Shown: positions 41,502 to 50,857, numbered from the stretch's first letter. The stretch is DNA of 64,000 nucleotides from Vibrio mediterranei (GCF_900088415.1 NZ_FLLQ01000002.1:372001-436000); one strand, 5' to 3'. The notes: generated from the letters alone by a model not told the origin. Numbers and translations are program-made.

Positions 41502-43028
41502 ATGACAATTCAAAACCGCTTAGAAGAAAGTGTAAACAACCTTAGCGTTGTTCTTGAAGAACAAAAACAACTACTTGCAGAGCACAAAGCTAACCAAAAC
41601 TACGCTGAACGTCTAAACAACCTATTGACTCCAACTGACGAGTTAACCACACAGGGCGACGATCTATTGATTGGTGGTTGTAAAGCGACTGACCTTATTG
41701 AACAATATGGCAGCCCGCTATTCGTTCTAAGCGAAGACACTCTGCGTGGTAACTTACGCCGTGTGAAAAACGCCTTCGGGAACTACTGGCCAAAACCAGT
41801 AAACGTTATGTTTGCTATCAAATCGAACACAAACTTTGCGGTTCGCGCTATCTGTAATGAGGAAGGTGTTGGTGGCGACTGTTTCGGTCCAGGTGAAGTT
41901 GAAGCAACTCACATTGCGGGCGCTGATCCAAAAACTATCGCACTAAACGGTACAGTGAAACCTGAGCTTGCCATCCGCAAAGCCATTGAATACGGCTACG
42001 CTATTCACCTAGATTCTTACGAAGAGATCGAGATTGTTGAGCGTATCGCTCGTGAAGTGAAGCCTGCTGAGAAAGTACGTATCGCGGTACGCCTAAAAGT
42101 CATCCCTGAAGATTTCTTCAACGACTTCGAACCAGACGCCTACCCGTTCCCTAACTTTATCGGTGCGATGAAGTGGATTAAATTCGGTCTACTTAAAGAA
42201 GAAGCGAAAAAAATCATCAACCGCGTTAAAGAAATCGATATCTTCGAATTCTACGGCTTCCATACTCACCTAGGTCGCTTCTCTAAGCAGCCTGAAGGTT
42301 GGGATGCGCTATACCGTGAGTATGCACGTAACGTAATCGAGATCTCTCGTGAATGTGGTGTACAACCTTTCCAAGTGGACCTAGGTGGTGGTTGGCCTCG
42401 TGAACGTGAGCCAGAGTGTCGTAGCAAAGAGCACATGATGAACTCCAACACTATCGAAGATTACGCAAAAATCGTCTGTGAAGGTATGCTAGAAGAGTTC
42501 ACTAAAGAAGGCTTCGAAGTTCCACAATTATGGCTAGAACCTGGCCGTTACATTGCAGGTAACATTGGTACTCTACTGACATCTGTATACGTCGTAAAAG
42601 ACGATCAAGAGATGGATTACACTTACACTATGGTTGATGCGTCAACCTATCTAGCAACGCTAGTAGAGTCTCAAGAGTCGAAGAACCCTGTACTACCAGC
42701 CAACAAGATGACACAACCTCTTGTTAAGAAAACAACAGAAATTGCGGGTCCAATTTGTATTCCGTCAATCTGGGAAAGCGGTGCAACAATGCCTGCATTA
42801 GAACCAAAAGACGTCCTAGCAATTATGGATGTGGGTCACTACGCTGAATCTCAAGCGAGTCAATTTAACTCACTGCCACGTCCAGCAACCGTGCTTGTTA
42901 AAGACGGTCAAGCTGAACTCATTAAGCGTGCAGAAACAGTTGAGGACGTATTCGCTACTCAAATCCTTCCAGAACGTTTTAAGAAGGCTAAAGCAGAAAT
43001 CGCTAAAAAGAAAACCGCTAAAGCGTAA
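41502..43028 (+). CDS. PLP-dependent decarboxylase, diaminopimelate decarboxylase-like, divergent
   Basis: The 508-residue protein is a fold-type III PLP decarboxylase. Lys107 (FAIKSNT) would bind PLP; other family marks are HTHLG (254-258), GGGWP (295-299), EPGRY (346-350), Cys419 (GPICI) and the C-terminal MDVGHYAESQASQFNS. It differs from LysA in two ways. An N-terminal extension of about 55 residues looks like a coiled coil (EESVNNLSVVLEEQKQLLAE), and an insertion separates Cys419 from the ESG that follows it directly in LysA. Substrate is thus probably not meso-diaminopimelate, or not only. It faces the ptb operon and precedes an MFS carrier. Confidence 0.83.
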   Translation: MTIQNRLEESVNNLSVVLEEQKQLLAEHKANQNYAERLNNLLTPTDELTTQGDDLLIGGCKATDLIEQYGSPLFVLSEDTLRGNLRRVKNAFGNYWPKPVNVMFAIKSNTNFAVRAICNEEGVGGDCFGPGEVEATHIAGADPKTIALNGTVKPELAIRKAIEYGYAIHLDSYEEIEIVERIAREVKPAEKVRIAVRLKVIPEDFFNDFEPDAYPFPNFIGAMKWIKFGLLKEEAKKIINRVKEIDIFEFYGFHTHLGRFSKQPEGWDALYREYARNVIEISRECGVQPFQVDLGGGWPREREPECRSKEHMMNSNTIEDYAKIVCEGMLEEFTKEGFEVPQLWLEPGRYIAGNIGTLLTSVYVVKDDQEMDYTYTMVDASTYLATLVESQESKNPVLPANKMTQPLVKKTTEIAGPICIPSIWESGATMPALEPKDVLAIMDVGHYAESQASQFNSLPRPATVLVKDGQAELIKRAETVEDVFATQILPERFKKAKAEIAKKKTAKA

Positions 43029-43671
43029 GCTTTAACGTATCGGGAATAGAAGCCTCTTAATTGTCATATGGGGTGTTCTATTTAAAAGGCTTAGCTTATT
43101 GCTAAGCCTTTTTATTATCTACACTTCCCCTCTACTAATTACATAAGCCTACATTACTTTTCTATTGGTTAGGTTTTTCCATTAATTATAACCAGCCGTT
43201 TCCATCCGATCATTTAATAGAACATACTTTAATCCAACTTAGTATTACATAGATAGAGCCAGTACCTAATATTGAAAGCAATTTATACAAATTAACATTT
43301 CAAAAACATCATAGTTAACAAATAAACAAAGCTATTTGCAATTAATTATCGATACTATTTTAGGAAAATAATATTGAGACATAGAGCAATATATAACACT
43401 ACTTTGTACCTATTTAAGGTATATCCAAAAGGAGTATCTCTAGCTAACTTAAGTAACAGTTATCAAGTGAATGACTATCATCCTATTAGGTGTTTTTTGT
43501 TAATAATATTTTTAACAAAAGATTTTTATTAATTTTAATAATTCACTTCTTGAAAACTCATCAGTGTGATTGCAGCTACGATGGCTGAAATATTAATTAG
43601 AAGGATGCGGGTTGAAATTTTATCTTCTTTCGATTGAACGAGGGAAGCTAAATGGGAAACGCAGATTGATT
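43029..43671. other. AT-rich intergenic region before the second MFS gene
   Basis: After a terminator the gap is very AT-rich. TTTTGTTAA (43495-43503) and TTAACAAAA (43512-43520) form a perfect 9-base inverted repeat eight bases apart, about 150 bases before the carrier ATG; it may be an operator. AAGGA (43601-43605) lies correctly before a TTG at 43612 in frame with the carrier. No further gene is supported. Confidence 0.45.
43084..43114 (+). terminator. decarboxylase-like gene terminator
   Basis: AAAAGGCTTAGC pairs with GCTAAGCCTTTT around TTATT, with a T-run after. Confidence 0.9.
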
Positions 43672-44928
43672 ATGCTAAAAAAACTATGTAATAAACTGGG
43701 TATTGAGCTTTGGTTCTCCGCTCACCTTGCCTATGGCTTTGTCCAACTTGTGTTTATCCCGATCGTAATGCCTGCGTTTGTCGCAGAGCGAACCGGCAGT
43801 TTTGCCAATGCAGGCTTAGCGATGGGATTCTTCGGTGTAGCGGGTCTTGCAGCTCCTATTATTGGCTTACTAGCAGACAAATATAAAGCACATCGATTAG
43901 CTCAGTTTTTAGGCATGGTGGCATATGTGATTGCCGGTTTCTGCTATATCGCTTCAGGCAGTGACTTTAAGATGATGGCGATTGGCTCTATTTTCTTTGG
44001 CCTAGGTTCTGCAACATTATTAATGTTAAACCCCGTCTTTATTGCTTTCGCCGGTTATGACAATAAAACGGAAGCTCTCAAGCTGGGTCGAATGGCACAA
44101 GCCGCTATTATCGGTACTTTGATTGGCGGTGGCGTGTTAGCAGCTTTAACCGATGGAGGGTTTGGCTATGAAACAAGCTTTTACACTATGATGGGCACCG
44201 TCGCTGTTTTAGCCTTGATCACCTTTATGACTAATAAACAGGCTGGTCAGCGAGTACTTGATACCGCAAAAGCTCGCGAAGAAGCAGCGAAAGCTGAGTC
44301 TCAACAAAAAGTGAATCTGTTGAGTGTGCTGTTTTCTAAATTCGGTCTATTCCTTTTTGCTGTCGCAGCGTTATGCGCAGGTCAAGGCGCGTTTCAAGCT
44401 CAATTCCCAAACTTAATGAAAAATGCGTTCTCGGTATCTGAAGCAATATCCGCCACCAGCCTATCAATTTCAGCAGTGCTTGGGTTAATCGTCGTCGTTA
44501 TGGCCGAGCGCTTCTCAGCTAAATTTGGTCCAGCAGCACTATTTAGACTGTGTACGGTAGCGTCCATTGTGGTTGTTGCAGCACTTTACTTTATTGCTGA
44601 GTTCCAACTCATACCAACCATTGTTTTCCCAGTTGCGTTAGTCATCATTTATTTACAAGGTATTACTGTGACAGACATGTGCTCTCCAGCCGTCGCTTCC
44701 CGCTTAACAAGAGTTGGCGCAGGTTATACGCAAGGGCTAATGATGTTCTTCATTTCCATCGGTTTTGCAACTGGCAGCGCGATCAGCGGCTTTACTGTCG
44801 AATCGTTTAGCTGGAGCGCATTACCCGTCGCCATTGGTGTACTAACAACAGTTGCTTTTGTATGTATTTGGGCCGTCACTCGTGACAACAAAGAAGCAAA
44901 ACACCAAGCCTCGACAAAACATGCTTAG
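43672..44928 (+). CDS. MFS transporter, copy 2 of a paralogous pair
   Basis: The 418-residue carrier with about twelve membrane segments is paralogous to the one at 34760. It has GLLADKYKAHRLAQFLG in the MFS loop and QGAFQAQFPNLMKNA. It follows the decarboxylase-like gene, so it may import that enzyme's substrate or exchange it for the amine. The ATG at 43672 matches the paralogue start. A TTG at 43612 with a well-placed AAGGA would add 20 residues or could begin a leader, so the start is uncertain. Confidence 0.82.
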   Translation: MLKKLCNKLGIELWFSAHLAYGFVQLVFIPIVMPAFVAERTGSFANAGLAMGFFGVAGLAAPIIGLLADKYKAHRLAQFLGMVAYVIAGFCYIASGSDFKMMAIGSIFFGLGSATLLMLNPVFIAFAGYDNKTEALKLGRMAQAAIIGTLIGGGVLAALTDGGFGYETSFYTMMGTVAVLALITFMTNKQAGQRVLDTAKAREEAAKAESQQKVNLLSVLFSKFGLFLFAVAALCAGQGAFQAQFPNLMKNAFSVSEAISATSLSISAVLGLIVVVMAERFSAKFGPAALFRLCTVASIVVVAALYFIAEFQLIPTIVFPVALVIIYLQGITVTDMCSPAVASRLTRVGAGYTQGLMMFFISIGFATGSAISGFTVESFSWSALPVAIGVLTTVAFVCIWAVTRDNKEAKHQASTKHA

Positions 44929-44953
44929 AAAATTCGGCGATTTTTGACTAAAA

Positions 44954-44979
44954 AAAAGCCTCCATAACAGGAGGCTTTT
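44954..44979. terminator. bidirectional terminator, MFS/udp
   Basis: AAAAGCCTCC and GGAGGCTTTT with loop ATAACA between the convergent genes. Confidence 0.9.
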
Positions 44980-44995
44980 CTAATTGAATCAATGC

Positions 44996-45754
44996 TTAAA
45001 GAAGCTTACGCGCAGCCTCTACAACCACTTTGATAGAGCGAGTTTCCGCTTGCTTCAACGTATCATGGTCAGGTGTTTCTTTCTGAGTACGGTTGATGAT
45101 AACACCCGCAACACAGCCAGCTTTAAGACCAGAACTTGCACACATAGTCAGTAGCGTTGCCGACTCCATTTCAAAGTTCAGTACGCCCATTTGTTGCCAC
45201 TCTTCCATAGAACCTTGGAAACGACGAACAACACGGCCTGAGAAGGTATCGTAGCGCTCTTGACCAGGGTAGAAAGTGTCGCTTGATGCCGTTACACCAG
45301 TATGCACTGTAGAACCCGCTTCAATTGCCGCTTCTTTCATTGCCGTTGCGACATCGAAATCGGCTACCGCAGGGAATTCCATAGGAGCAAAGTGCAAGCT
45401 TGCACCATCTAGACGAACAGAACCCGTCGTGACAATCATGTCGCCAACGCTTACGTCAGATTGAATCGCACCGGTCGTACCAACACGCAAGAAAGTGCGA
45501 ACGCCCAATTGAGCCAGTTCTTCAACAGCAATAGAAGTTGATGGACCACCAATACCTGTCGAACAAACAACAACCGTCTTACCGTCTAGTTTTGCACGGT
45601 ATACTGTGTATTCACGTTGGCTAGCCAAAAACTCTGGCTCATCCATTAACTCAGCGATCTTTTGAACTCGAGCTGGGTCACCTGGAATAATCGCTAGTGT
45701 AGCGCCTTGTAGATCTTCTTTATTTACTCCGAGATGGAAAACAGCTTGGGACAT
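44996..45754 (-). CDS. udp: uridine phosphorylase
   Basis: Udp splits uridine with phosphate to uracil and ribose 1-phosphate. The 252-residue protein begins [30 protein letters not shown]; the phosphate site includes RVGTTGAIQ and the nucleoside site [10 protein letters not shown]. The ribosome site AAAAGGAG precedes the start. Its promoter region has two TCACA half-sites 52 bases apart, the spacing used by CRP in CytR-controlled nucleoside genes. Confidence 0.96.
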   Translation of the reverse strand: MSQAVFHLGVNKEDLQGATLAIIPGDPARVQKIAELMDEPEFLASQREYTVYRAKLDGKTVVVCSTGIGGPSTSIAVEELAQLGVRTFLRVGTTGAIQSDVSVGDMIVTTGSVRLDGASLHFAPMEFPAVADFDVATAMKEAAIEAGSTVHTGVTASSDTFYPGQERYDTFSGRVVRRFQGSMEEWQQMGVLNFEMESATLLTMCASSGLKAGCVAGVIINRTQKETPDHDTLKQAETRSIKVVVEAARKLL

Positions 45755-45811
45755 GGGGGACTCCTTTTGTCTCTTGGATATGTGATAAAGCTTATAAGAT
45801 CACGCCCAACA

Positions 45812-45890
45812 TAAACGTACACAGATCACACTTTGCCAATGTAACAATGCCAACATTTCAAATAAAAACGGTTTGCATCACACTTTATTG
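45812..45890 (-). promoter_or_regulatory. candidate tandem CRP sites with CytR region, udp
   Basis: On the minus strand, AAAGTGTGATCT (TCACA at 45826-45830) and AAAGTGTGATGC (TCACA at 45878-45882) each give a strong left half of a CRP site. Their TCACA cores are 52 bases apart, five helical turns. The stretch between contains TGTTGGCATTG on the minus strand, similar to CytR octamers. In E. coli udp and deoP2 CytR sits between two CRP sites about 52-53 bases apart. Right half-sites are weak, so this is tentative. Confidence 0.5.
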
Positions 45891-45938
45891 TCATATTGGT
45901 CTATAAATTACACGAATAACTCTTTGCTGTTCACAAAA

Positions 45939-45965
45939 AAACCGCCCTACAGAGGGGCGGTTTAT
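45939..45965. terminator. zntA terminator
   Basis: AAACCGCCC pairs with GGGCGGTTT around TACAGAG, with flanking A and T tracts; downstream of zntA on the minus strand. Confidence 0.85.
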
Positions 45966-46007
45966 TGATGGGATTATTTATAAATACAGCGAAGCTGAAT
46001 ACTACAT

Positions 46008-48320
46008 TCAATCAAATTTAGATTTATGACGCAGTAATCTCAGTGCGTTGAGGGTCACGATGGCGGTAGCGCCACTATCTGCTAAGACAGCAACCCATAA
46101 CCCTGTAATACCTAAAAGACTAGTGACTAAGAATATGCCTTTTAAACCTAATGCTAACGTAACATTTTGCTTAATGTTACTGAGTGTTGCTCTTGAGAGC
46201 TCGATCATCACAGGAAGCTCACTCAAGCGGTTATGAGTCAGAGCTGCATCAGCTGTTTCCAACGCAACATCAGTCCCCCCACCCATAGCAATACCAATAT
46301 TCGCCGCTTTCATCGCAGGTGCATCGTTGATGCCATCGCCGACCATAGCGACGCGACGACCTTGAGCTAGCTCATTTACAAAGGTGACTTTATCTGCAGG
46401 CAACAAACTTGCTTTATAATCCATACCCAGTGGCGTTGCTATCGCATGTGCGCTTCGCTCATTATCACCCGTCAACATGATGGTATCGATACCGAGCTTA
46501 GCGAGTTTTTCCACCGCTTCTGCGGTATCCGCTCTCACTTCATCCTGCCATGCGATAATGCCTTTCACCGTGTTTTCTGTCGCCAGTACCACCACCGTTT
46601 TTCCGCCATTTTCCAGCTCAACCACTTTATCCATCACCTCGTCAGCAATGTCAAAAGTGACTTTAGATGGTGCGCTTAATATCCACTTACTACCATCAAC
46701 AATACCTTCGATACCAACACCAACCAGTGCTTTTTTCTCTTGGGCTTCTGGAATAGTAATGCCACGCTGCTCTACGTACTTAATCAATGACGTTGCTAGA
46801 GGGTGATTTGAACCTTGTTCAATCGCGCCAGATAGCGCCAACACTTGCTCAGTATCCAAATCTGCTGTCACTACTACGTCAGTAACATGAGGTTTACCTA
46901 GCGTCAGTGTACCTGTTTTATCAAATGCAATGGCTTGAACGTTGCCTAACTGCTCTAACGCTGCGCCGCCTTTAATCAGTGCACCACGTCTTGTTGCCGC
47001 GGCAAGGCCTGACGTAATCGCTGCTGGTGTTGAGATCACAAGCGCACAAGGACAAGCGATCAGCAGTAACGCTAAACCACGATACACCCAGGTTTCCCAT
47101 GGCTGTGCAAACATAAGAGGCGGCGTGATAATTACTAGTAGCGATACCAACATCATTAATGGTGTGTACCAACGACTAAATTTGTCCAAGAATCGTTCGA
47201 TTGGCGCTTTTCTCGATTCCGCTTCTTCTATGAGGTGAAGAATGCGGTCAATAGCGTTTTCACCCTGTTTGGACGTTACCGTGAGTCGTACTACTTTGTC
47301 CGCCAGTACCGCGCCAGCCATAACAGTCTCACCGACATGGCGTTCGACAGGGAGCGATTCGCCTGTCAATGCACTTTCATCAAAGCTGGCGTTAGCATCC
47401 AATAACGAACCGTCGGCTGGCATACGATCACCAGGTGCAACTTCGATAATGTCACCGGGCACAAGTGCCGATGCACTCTTGGTTTGACGCACACCATCTA
47501 CAATCACTGTAGCTTCTTCTGGAACCAGGGACATTAGCGCTTGGACACCACTGCGCGCTCTCGAAGCAGCAAACGCTTCCAATCGCTCACCGATAAGAAA
47601 CAGTAACAGAACCATTGCTGCTTCTACCGTTTCACCGAGATACAGAGCACCAATCGCCGCCACACTCATTAGTGTTTCAATGGCAAAAGGAGTACCAGAT
47701 TTGGCCAGTTTCAATGCCTTTGAGGCAATAGGGATAAGACCAAGAATACATGTAAGCGTGAATAGCCATTCGCTTAACTGCGGCAAGCTGCCTTTAAACG
47801 CAGCAGCGATCGCCATACCTGTAGAGATAGCAAGGATATGAAAGTTGTCTTTTAATGTTTTTTTCCAACCTGTTAGTTGGTCTTGCGGCGCTGTATTATT
47901 GCTGCCATCTAAAGCGTTCAGAGTAAAGCCAGCATCAACAACGGCTGCTTCAACTTGAGTAAATAACGCAACATCATTAACTCGAACCACCAACTTTTCA
48001 GTGGCAAACAGAACTTTAGAGCTCACCACACCAGCTAACTTATTGGTTGCTGATTCCACTTTTCTAGCGCATGCGGGACAGTCCATCCCGACAACTTTCC
48101 AAGATTTTAATAGTCCAGAATCAGGTTCACTTTTCCCACCGGAGGCGGCAGGTTCATCAGGTTCCGACGCACAGCAACTGCTCTCTGAGTCGCAACAATC
48201 CGCAGATTGCTCGCTAGAAATAGCCGTTACTTGTGCGATTTTTGGCGCGTTGCACGCATCACCCGCGGGACGAATGGCGTTGATAGATTGTGAGCTGCAC
48301 GCTTTATGTTTTGTACACAT
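46008..48320 (-). CDS. zntA: Zn/Cd/Pb-exporting P-type ATPase
   Basis: This 770-residue ATPase pumps divalent soft metals out of the cytoplasm. The N-terminus is rich in cysteine (SADCCDSESSCCASE), followed by a heavy-metal domain with GMDCPACARK. The membrane metal site is ACPCALVIS, the phosphorylated aspartate lies in DKTGTLTLG, and TGD and GDGIND motifs follow. The CPC motif and residues around it fit ZntA. The extra cysteine patch before the metal domain is longer than in E. coli. The promoter is a MerR-type element just upstream. Confidence 0.93.
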   Translation of the reverse strand: MCTKHKACSSQSINAIRPAGDACNAPKIAQVTAISSEQSADCCDSESSCCASEPDEPAASGGKSEPDSGLLKSWKVVGMDCPACARKVESATNKLAGVVSSKVLFATEKLVVRVNDVALFTQVEAAVVDAGFTLNALDGSNNTAPQDQLTGWKKTLKDNFHILAISTGMAIAAAFKGSLPQLSEWLFTLTCILGLIPIASKALKLAKSGTPFAIETLMSVAAIGALYLGETVEAAMVLLLFLIGERLEAFAASRARSGVQALMSLVPEEATVIVDGVRQTKSASALVPGDIIEVAPGDRMPADGSLLDANASFDESALTGESLPVERHVGETVMAGAVLADKVVRLTVTSKQGENAIDRILHLIEEAESRKAPIERFLDKFSRWYTPLMMLVSLLVIITPPLMFAQPWETWVYRGLALLLIACPCALVISTPAAITSGLAAATRRGALIKGGAALEQLGNVQAIAFDKTGTLTLGKPHVTDVVVTADLDTEQVLALSGAIEQGSNHPLATSLIKYVEQRGITIPEAQEKKALVGVGIEGIVDGSKWILSAPSKVTFDIADEVMDKVVELENGGKTVVVLATENTVKGIIAWQDEVRADTAEAVEKLAKLGIDTIMLTGDNERSAHAIATPLGMDYKASLLPADKVTFVNELAQGRRVAMVGDGINDAPAMKAANIGIAMGGGTDVALETADAALTHNRLSELPVMIELSRATLSNIKQNVTLALGLKGIFLVTSLLGITGLWVAVLADSGATAIVTLNALRLLRHKSKFD

Positions 48321-48346
48321 GGGATTCTCCTTTGCTTATCCTACAC

Positions 48347-48383
48347 CCCAAGTGTAAACCTTGGAGCTAGCTCCAAGGTCAAG
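48347..48383 (-). promoter_or_regulatory. MerR-family (ZntR/CadR type) operator-promoter of zntA
   Basis: Positions 48358-48379 form a perfect 22-base palindrome, half-site ACCTTGGAGCT. On the minus strand it lies between TTGACC (-35) and a -10-like TACACT, with a spacer of about 20 bases, longer than the normal 17. Such long spacers are the mark of MerR-type activation, where metal-bound regulator twists the promoter. The regulator gene is not in the window. Confidence 0.8.
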
Positions 48384-48390
48384 AAGAATT

Positions 48391-49857
48391 TTACCCTGAT
48401 AGTGTTGGCGACTCTAACTGCTCCTCAACTTTCGACACATCATTAATCATAACCGGGTCTGTTGTACTGAATGGTTGAGAGTTAACACAAACCAAACTTG
48501 GGTCTTCTTCTGTACTTTGACATTCGCCAGTCTTACGCAGTTCAGAGATATGGAATTTAAGAACAATGTAACCTAACACCCCAAACACGATATTACCCAC
48601 CGCTTGTCCATACAAGACGCCCAACGCACCAAACCATAATGAGCCTAAGTACACAAATGGCAAAGTACCTAATGTCGCCTTACTCAGATTAAGTGCGGTA
48701 GAATACAGTGGCTTACCCAAATTATTGAACGACGTATTCGCAACAAACAGCACACCATTAAACACAAAGGTAATTGCTACATAAGTCGCAAATGCCGCCA
48801 CGATCAGCGATGCATCACCGGTTAACGAGAACATGTTAATAATCGGCTGTTGGAGAAGATACAATAAAGCGCAAACCACTAATGTGTAGATGGTCGTCAC
48901 GATGAGTGAGTTCTTTAGCGTTTCCTCCACACGATCAATTCTTACCGCTCCATAGTTTTGCCCCACGATAGGCCCAACAGCCCCAGACAGCGCAAAGATA
49001 AAGGCAAAACAAACTGGCGTCAGACGACCTATTACCGCAAACCCAGCAACAAAATCCTCACCATACTGGGCAATAGCAGTGGTCACAATCGCATTACCAA
49101 TAGGCGTTGCGGTATTAGTAATAATGGCAGGAATAGCGATCGCCAACATCACTCTGGCATCACTAATGACATTCGAATATGTAGGTTTGGCTAGTAATTT
49201 GTGAACACGTAATAACGGTGCAAACGAGAAATAGAACACAGCAAATCGTGCGACCACCGAAGCGGCGGCGGCCCCTTCCACATTCCAGTTAAAACCGAAA
49301 ATGAAAATAGGATCCAATATAGCGTTAACGATCCCACCCGCAAGCGTTGCCCACATCGACCGTTTAGCATCACCCGCAGCTCGCAAACCTGCACCACTAG
49401 CCATACCTAAAGCAATCAGAGGCGTACTCGGTAATAAGATCCAAAGGTAGGCTTCTGCCCTCTCGTGTGCTCTCCCTTCTGCACCGATGGCCGTCAGCAG
49501 TTCTGGAATGTAGGCACACATTATTGCCGTTACAATCGCGCTAATGATAAATGCGATGACAAGAACACTAGAGCCTATCTGCCTTGCATAATCTACGTTC
49601 TTAGCTCCAATCGCTTTGGACATTAATGCACCCATAGCGATGGAAGTTCCTATAGAAACGGAGGTTGCAAAAAAGGTTAACGTACCAGCGAACCCAACCG
49701 CAGCAGCCAGTTCGGCTTGACCCAACATACTGATGAAGAGCATATCGAGTAAATCGACAATGAATATCGCCATGATTCCGACAGTAGAGGTTCCTGACAT
49801 CACCAGGATATGCCTCATGGTTGATCCTTCAACGAATTTAGCCGATTGGTCCGCCAT
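48391..49857 (-). CDS. MATE-family efflux transporter
   Basis: The 488-residue protein has twelve membrane segments in two similar halves, as in NorM/MATE exporters that extrude cationic drugs with sodium or protons. LLDMLFISMLGQAELAAAVGF and GAVGPIVGQNYGAVRIDRV are characteristic. It is more like the general MATE group than V. cholerae NorM. The C-terminal 45 residues are a hydrophilic tail. The start has AAAGGACTG. It is upstream of zntA, but the zntA promoter separates them. Confidence 0.87.
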   Translation of the reverse strand: MADQSAKFVEGSTMRHILVMSGTSTVGIMAIFIVDLLDMLFISMLGQAELAAAVGFAGTLTFFATSVSIGTSIAMGALMSKAIGAKNVDYARQIGSSVLVIAFIISAIVTAIMCAYIPELLTAIGAEGRAHERAEAYLWILLPSTPLIALGMASGAGLRAAGDAKRSMWATLAGGIVNAILDPIFIFGFNWNVEGAAAASVVARFAVFYFSFAPLLRVHKLLAKPTYSNVISDARVMLAIAIPAIITNTATPIGNAIVTTAIAQYGEDFVAGFAVIGRLTPVCFAFIFALSGAVGPIVGQNYGAVRIDRVEETLKNSLIVTTIYTLVVCALLYLLQQPIINMFSLTGDASLIVAAFATYVAITFVFNGVLFVANTSFNNLGKPLYSTALNLSKATLGTLPFVYLGSLWFGALGVLYGQAVGNIVFGVLGYIVLKFHISELRKTGECQSTEEDPSLVCVNSQPFSTTDPVMINDVSKVEEQLESPTLSG

Positions 49858-49888
49858 ATCAGTCCTTTTTATTTACACGCAACAAACA

Positions 49889-49909
49889 ATAAAGGGCGCC
49901 GAAGCGCCC
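49889..49909 (-). terminator. terminator after the CBS-domain gene
   Basis: GGGCGC and GCGCCC flank CGAA (a stable UUCG loop on the minus strand) and are followed by TTTATT. Confidence 0.8.
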
Positions 49910-49929
49910 ATAGGGGAATATTGTTTAGT

Positions 49930-50346
49930 TTACACAGGATGTTTGAAGCACGCTTCAATATTTTTGCCGATGGCTCGAAGTACATCGCGGCGAGTAATCG
50001 TTCCTACCAATCTTCCATTGTCGATAACAGGATAGACTTTCGGTTTACCGACCTTCATCATATCGGCAAGTTCAATGATTGACGTTTCTGGTGTCACTGA
50101 CAACACCTCTTGATGCATACAATCCCCAACAGTATGCGTGTCTTGACAGTGATAGCTAACTTTAACCAACTTATCGAGCAAGTCTTGTTCCGAAATGAAG
50201 CCAATTACTTGTTCTCGTTCATCAATAACTGGACCACCAAGGTGGTTAGATTGCATGACTTTATCAAGCGCAGCGCTCAATGACATGTCTTGTGTAAAGG
50301 TCACCGTTCTTTGAGTCATGTAGTCTTTAACTTTTAGCGATTCCAT
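49930..50346 (-). CDS. CBS-domain pair protein
   Basis: This 138-residue protein consists of two CBS domains (about 5-60 and 72-130: VKDYMTQRTVTF...GFISEQDLLDKL and VGDCMHQEVLSV...GTITRRDVLRAIG). Such pairs bind adenosine nucleotides and usually regulate other proteins. No effector domain is fused, so the target is unknown. The ATG at 50346 has AAGGAG seven bases upstream; the longer frame lacks such a site. Confidence 0.88.
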   Translation of the reverse strand: MESLKVKDYMTQRTVTFTQDMSLSAALDKVMQSNHLGGPVIDEREQVIGFISEQDLLDKLVKVSYHCQDTHTVGDCMHQEVLSVTPETSIIELADMMKVGKPKVYPVIDNGRLVGTITRRDVLRAIGKNIEACFKHPV

Positions 50347-50599
50347 GGCGATCTCCTTCAGCCCCAATAACTTAATCTTGATAAGTTTATTGTTGTCCAA
50401 ATTTTCAATATTGCTAAATGGGATTCTACGATTCTTGTAATAGACATTACCTATCAATCCATGATGTTAGGTAAGAATTGTTTGTCCCGTTTAAATTAAG
50501 CGTAAGACGAATTTTCTTGTTTTGCCTATCTTATTGTTAAGATTTTTGTAACAATCGGTCGCCTTATTGTCTGTTAACTCAATGCACTGAGTCATTTTC

Positions 50600-50857
50600 A
50601 TGCTAAAAAAACTTCTCAACTCTCTCGCGAATGCGGTCGAATTTCGCTCTCGCATTTGGGTAGTCCATGTTTCCGAGTCCATACTCAAAGACCAGTCATA
50701 TGTGGTCAATGAAGATCAGTTCTCGTCTCCGCTATCTTGGATGAAAGGCAAAGGCTACGATCAAGAGATGCTGAGTAAAGTCGAGTGCATGAAGCGTTCA
50801 CAAATCTTAGTGTTCGAACTCGGTCGCACTAAACACCAGCTTATGCGCGTCAAGTAA
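50600..50857 (+). CDS. small hypothetical protein
   Basis: This is an 85-residue frame beginning MLKKLLNSLANAVEFRSRIWVVHVS, mixed basic, with no domain I recognise. It ends four bases before the stop of the convergent kinase/phosphatase gene. Composition looks coding, but there is no strong ribosome site, so it is only a moderate call. Confidence 0.45.
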   Translation: MLKKLLNSLANAVEFRSRIWVVHVSESILKDQSYVVNEDQFSSPLSWMKGKGYDQEMLSKVECMKRSQILVFELGRTKHQLMRVK

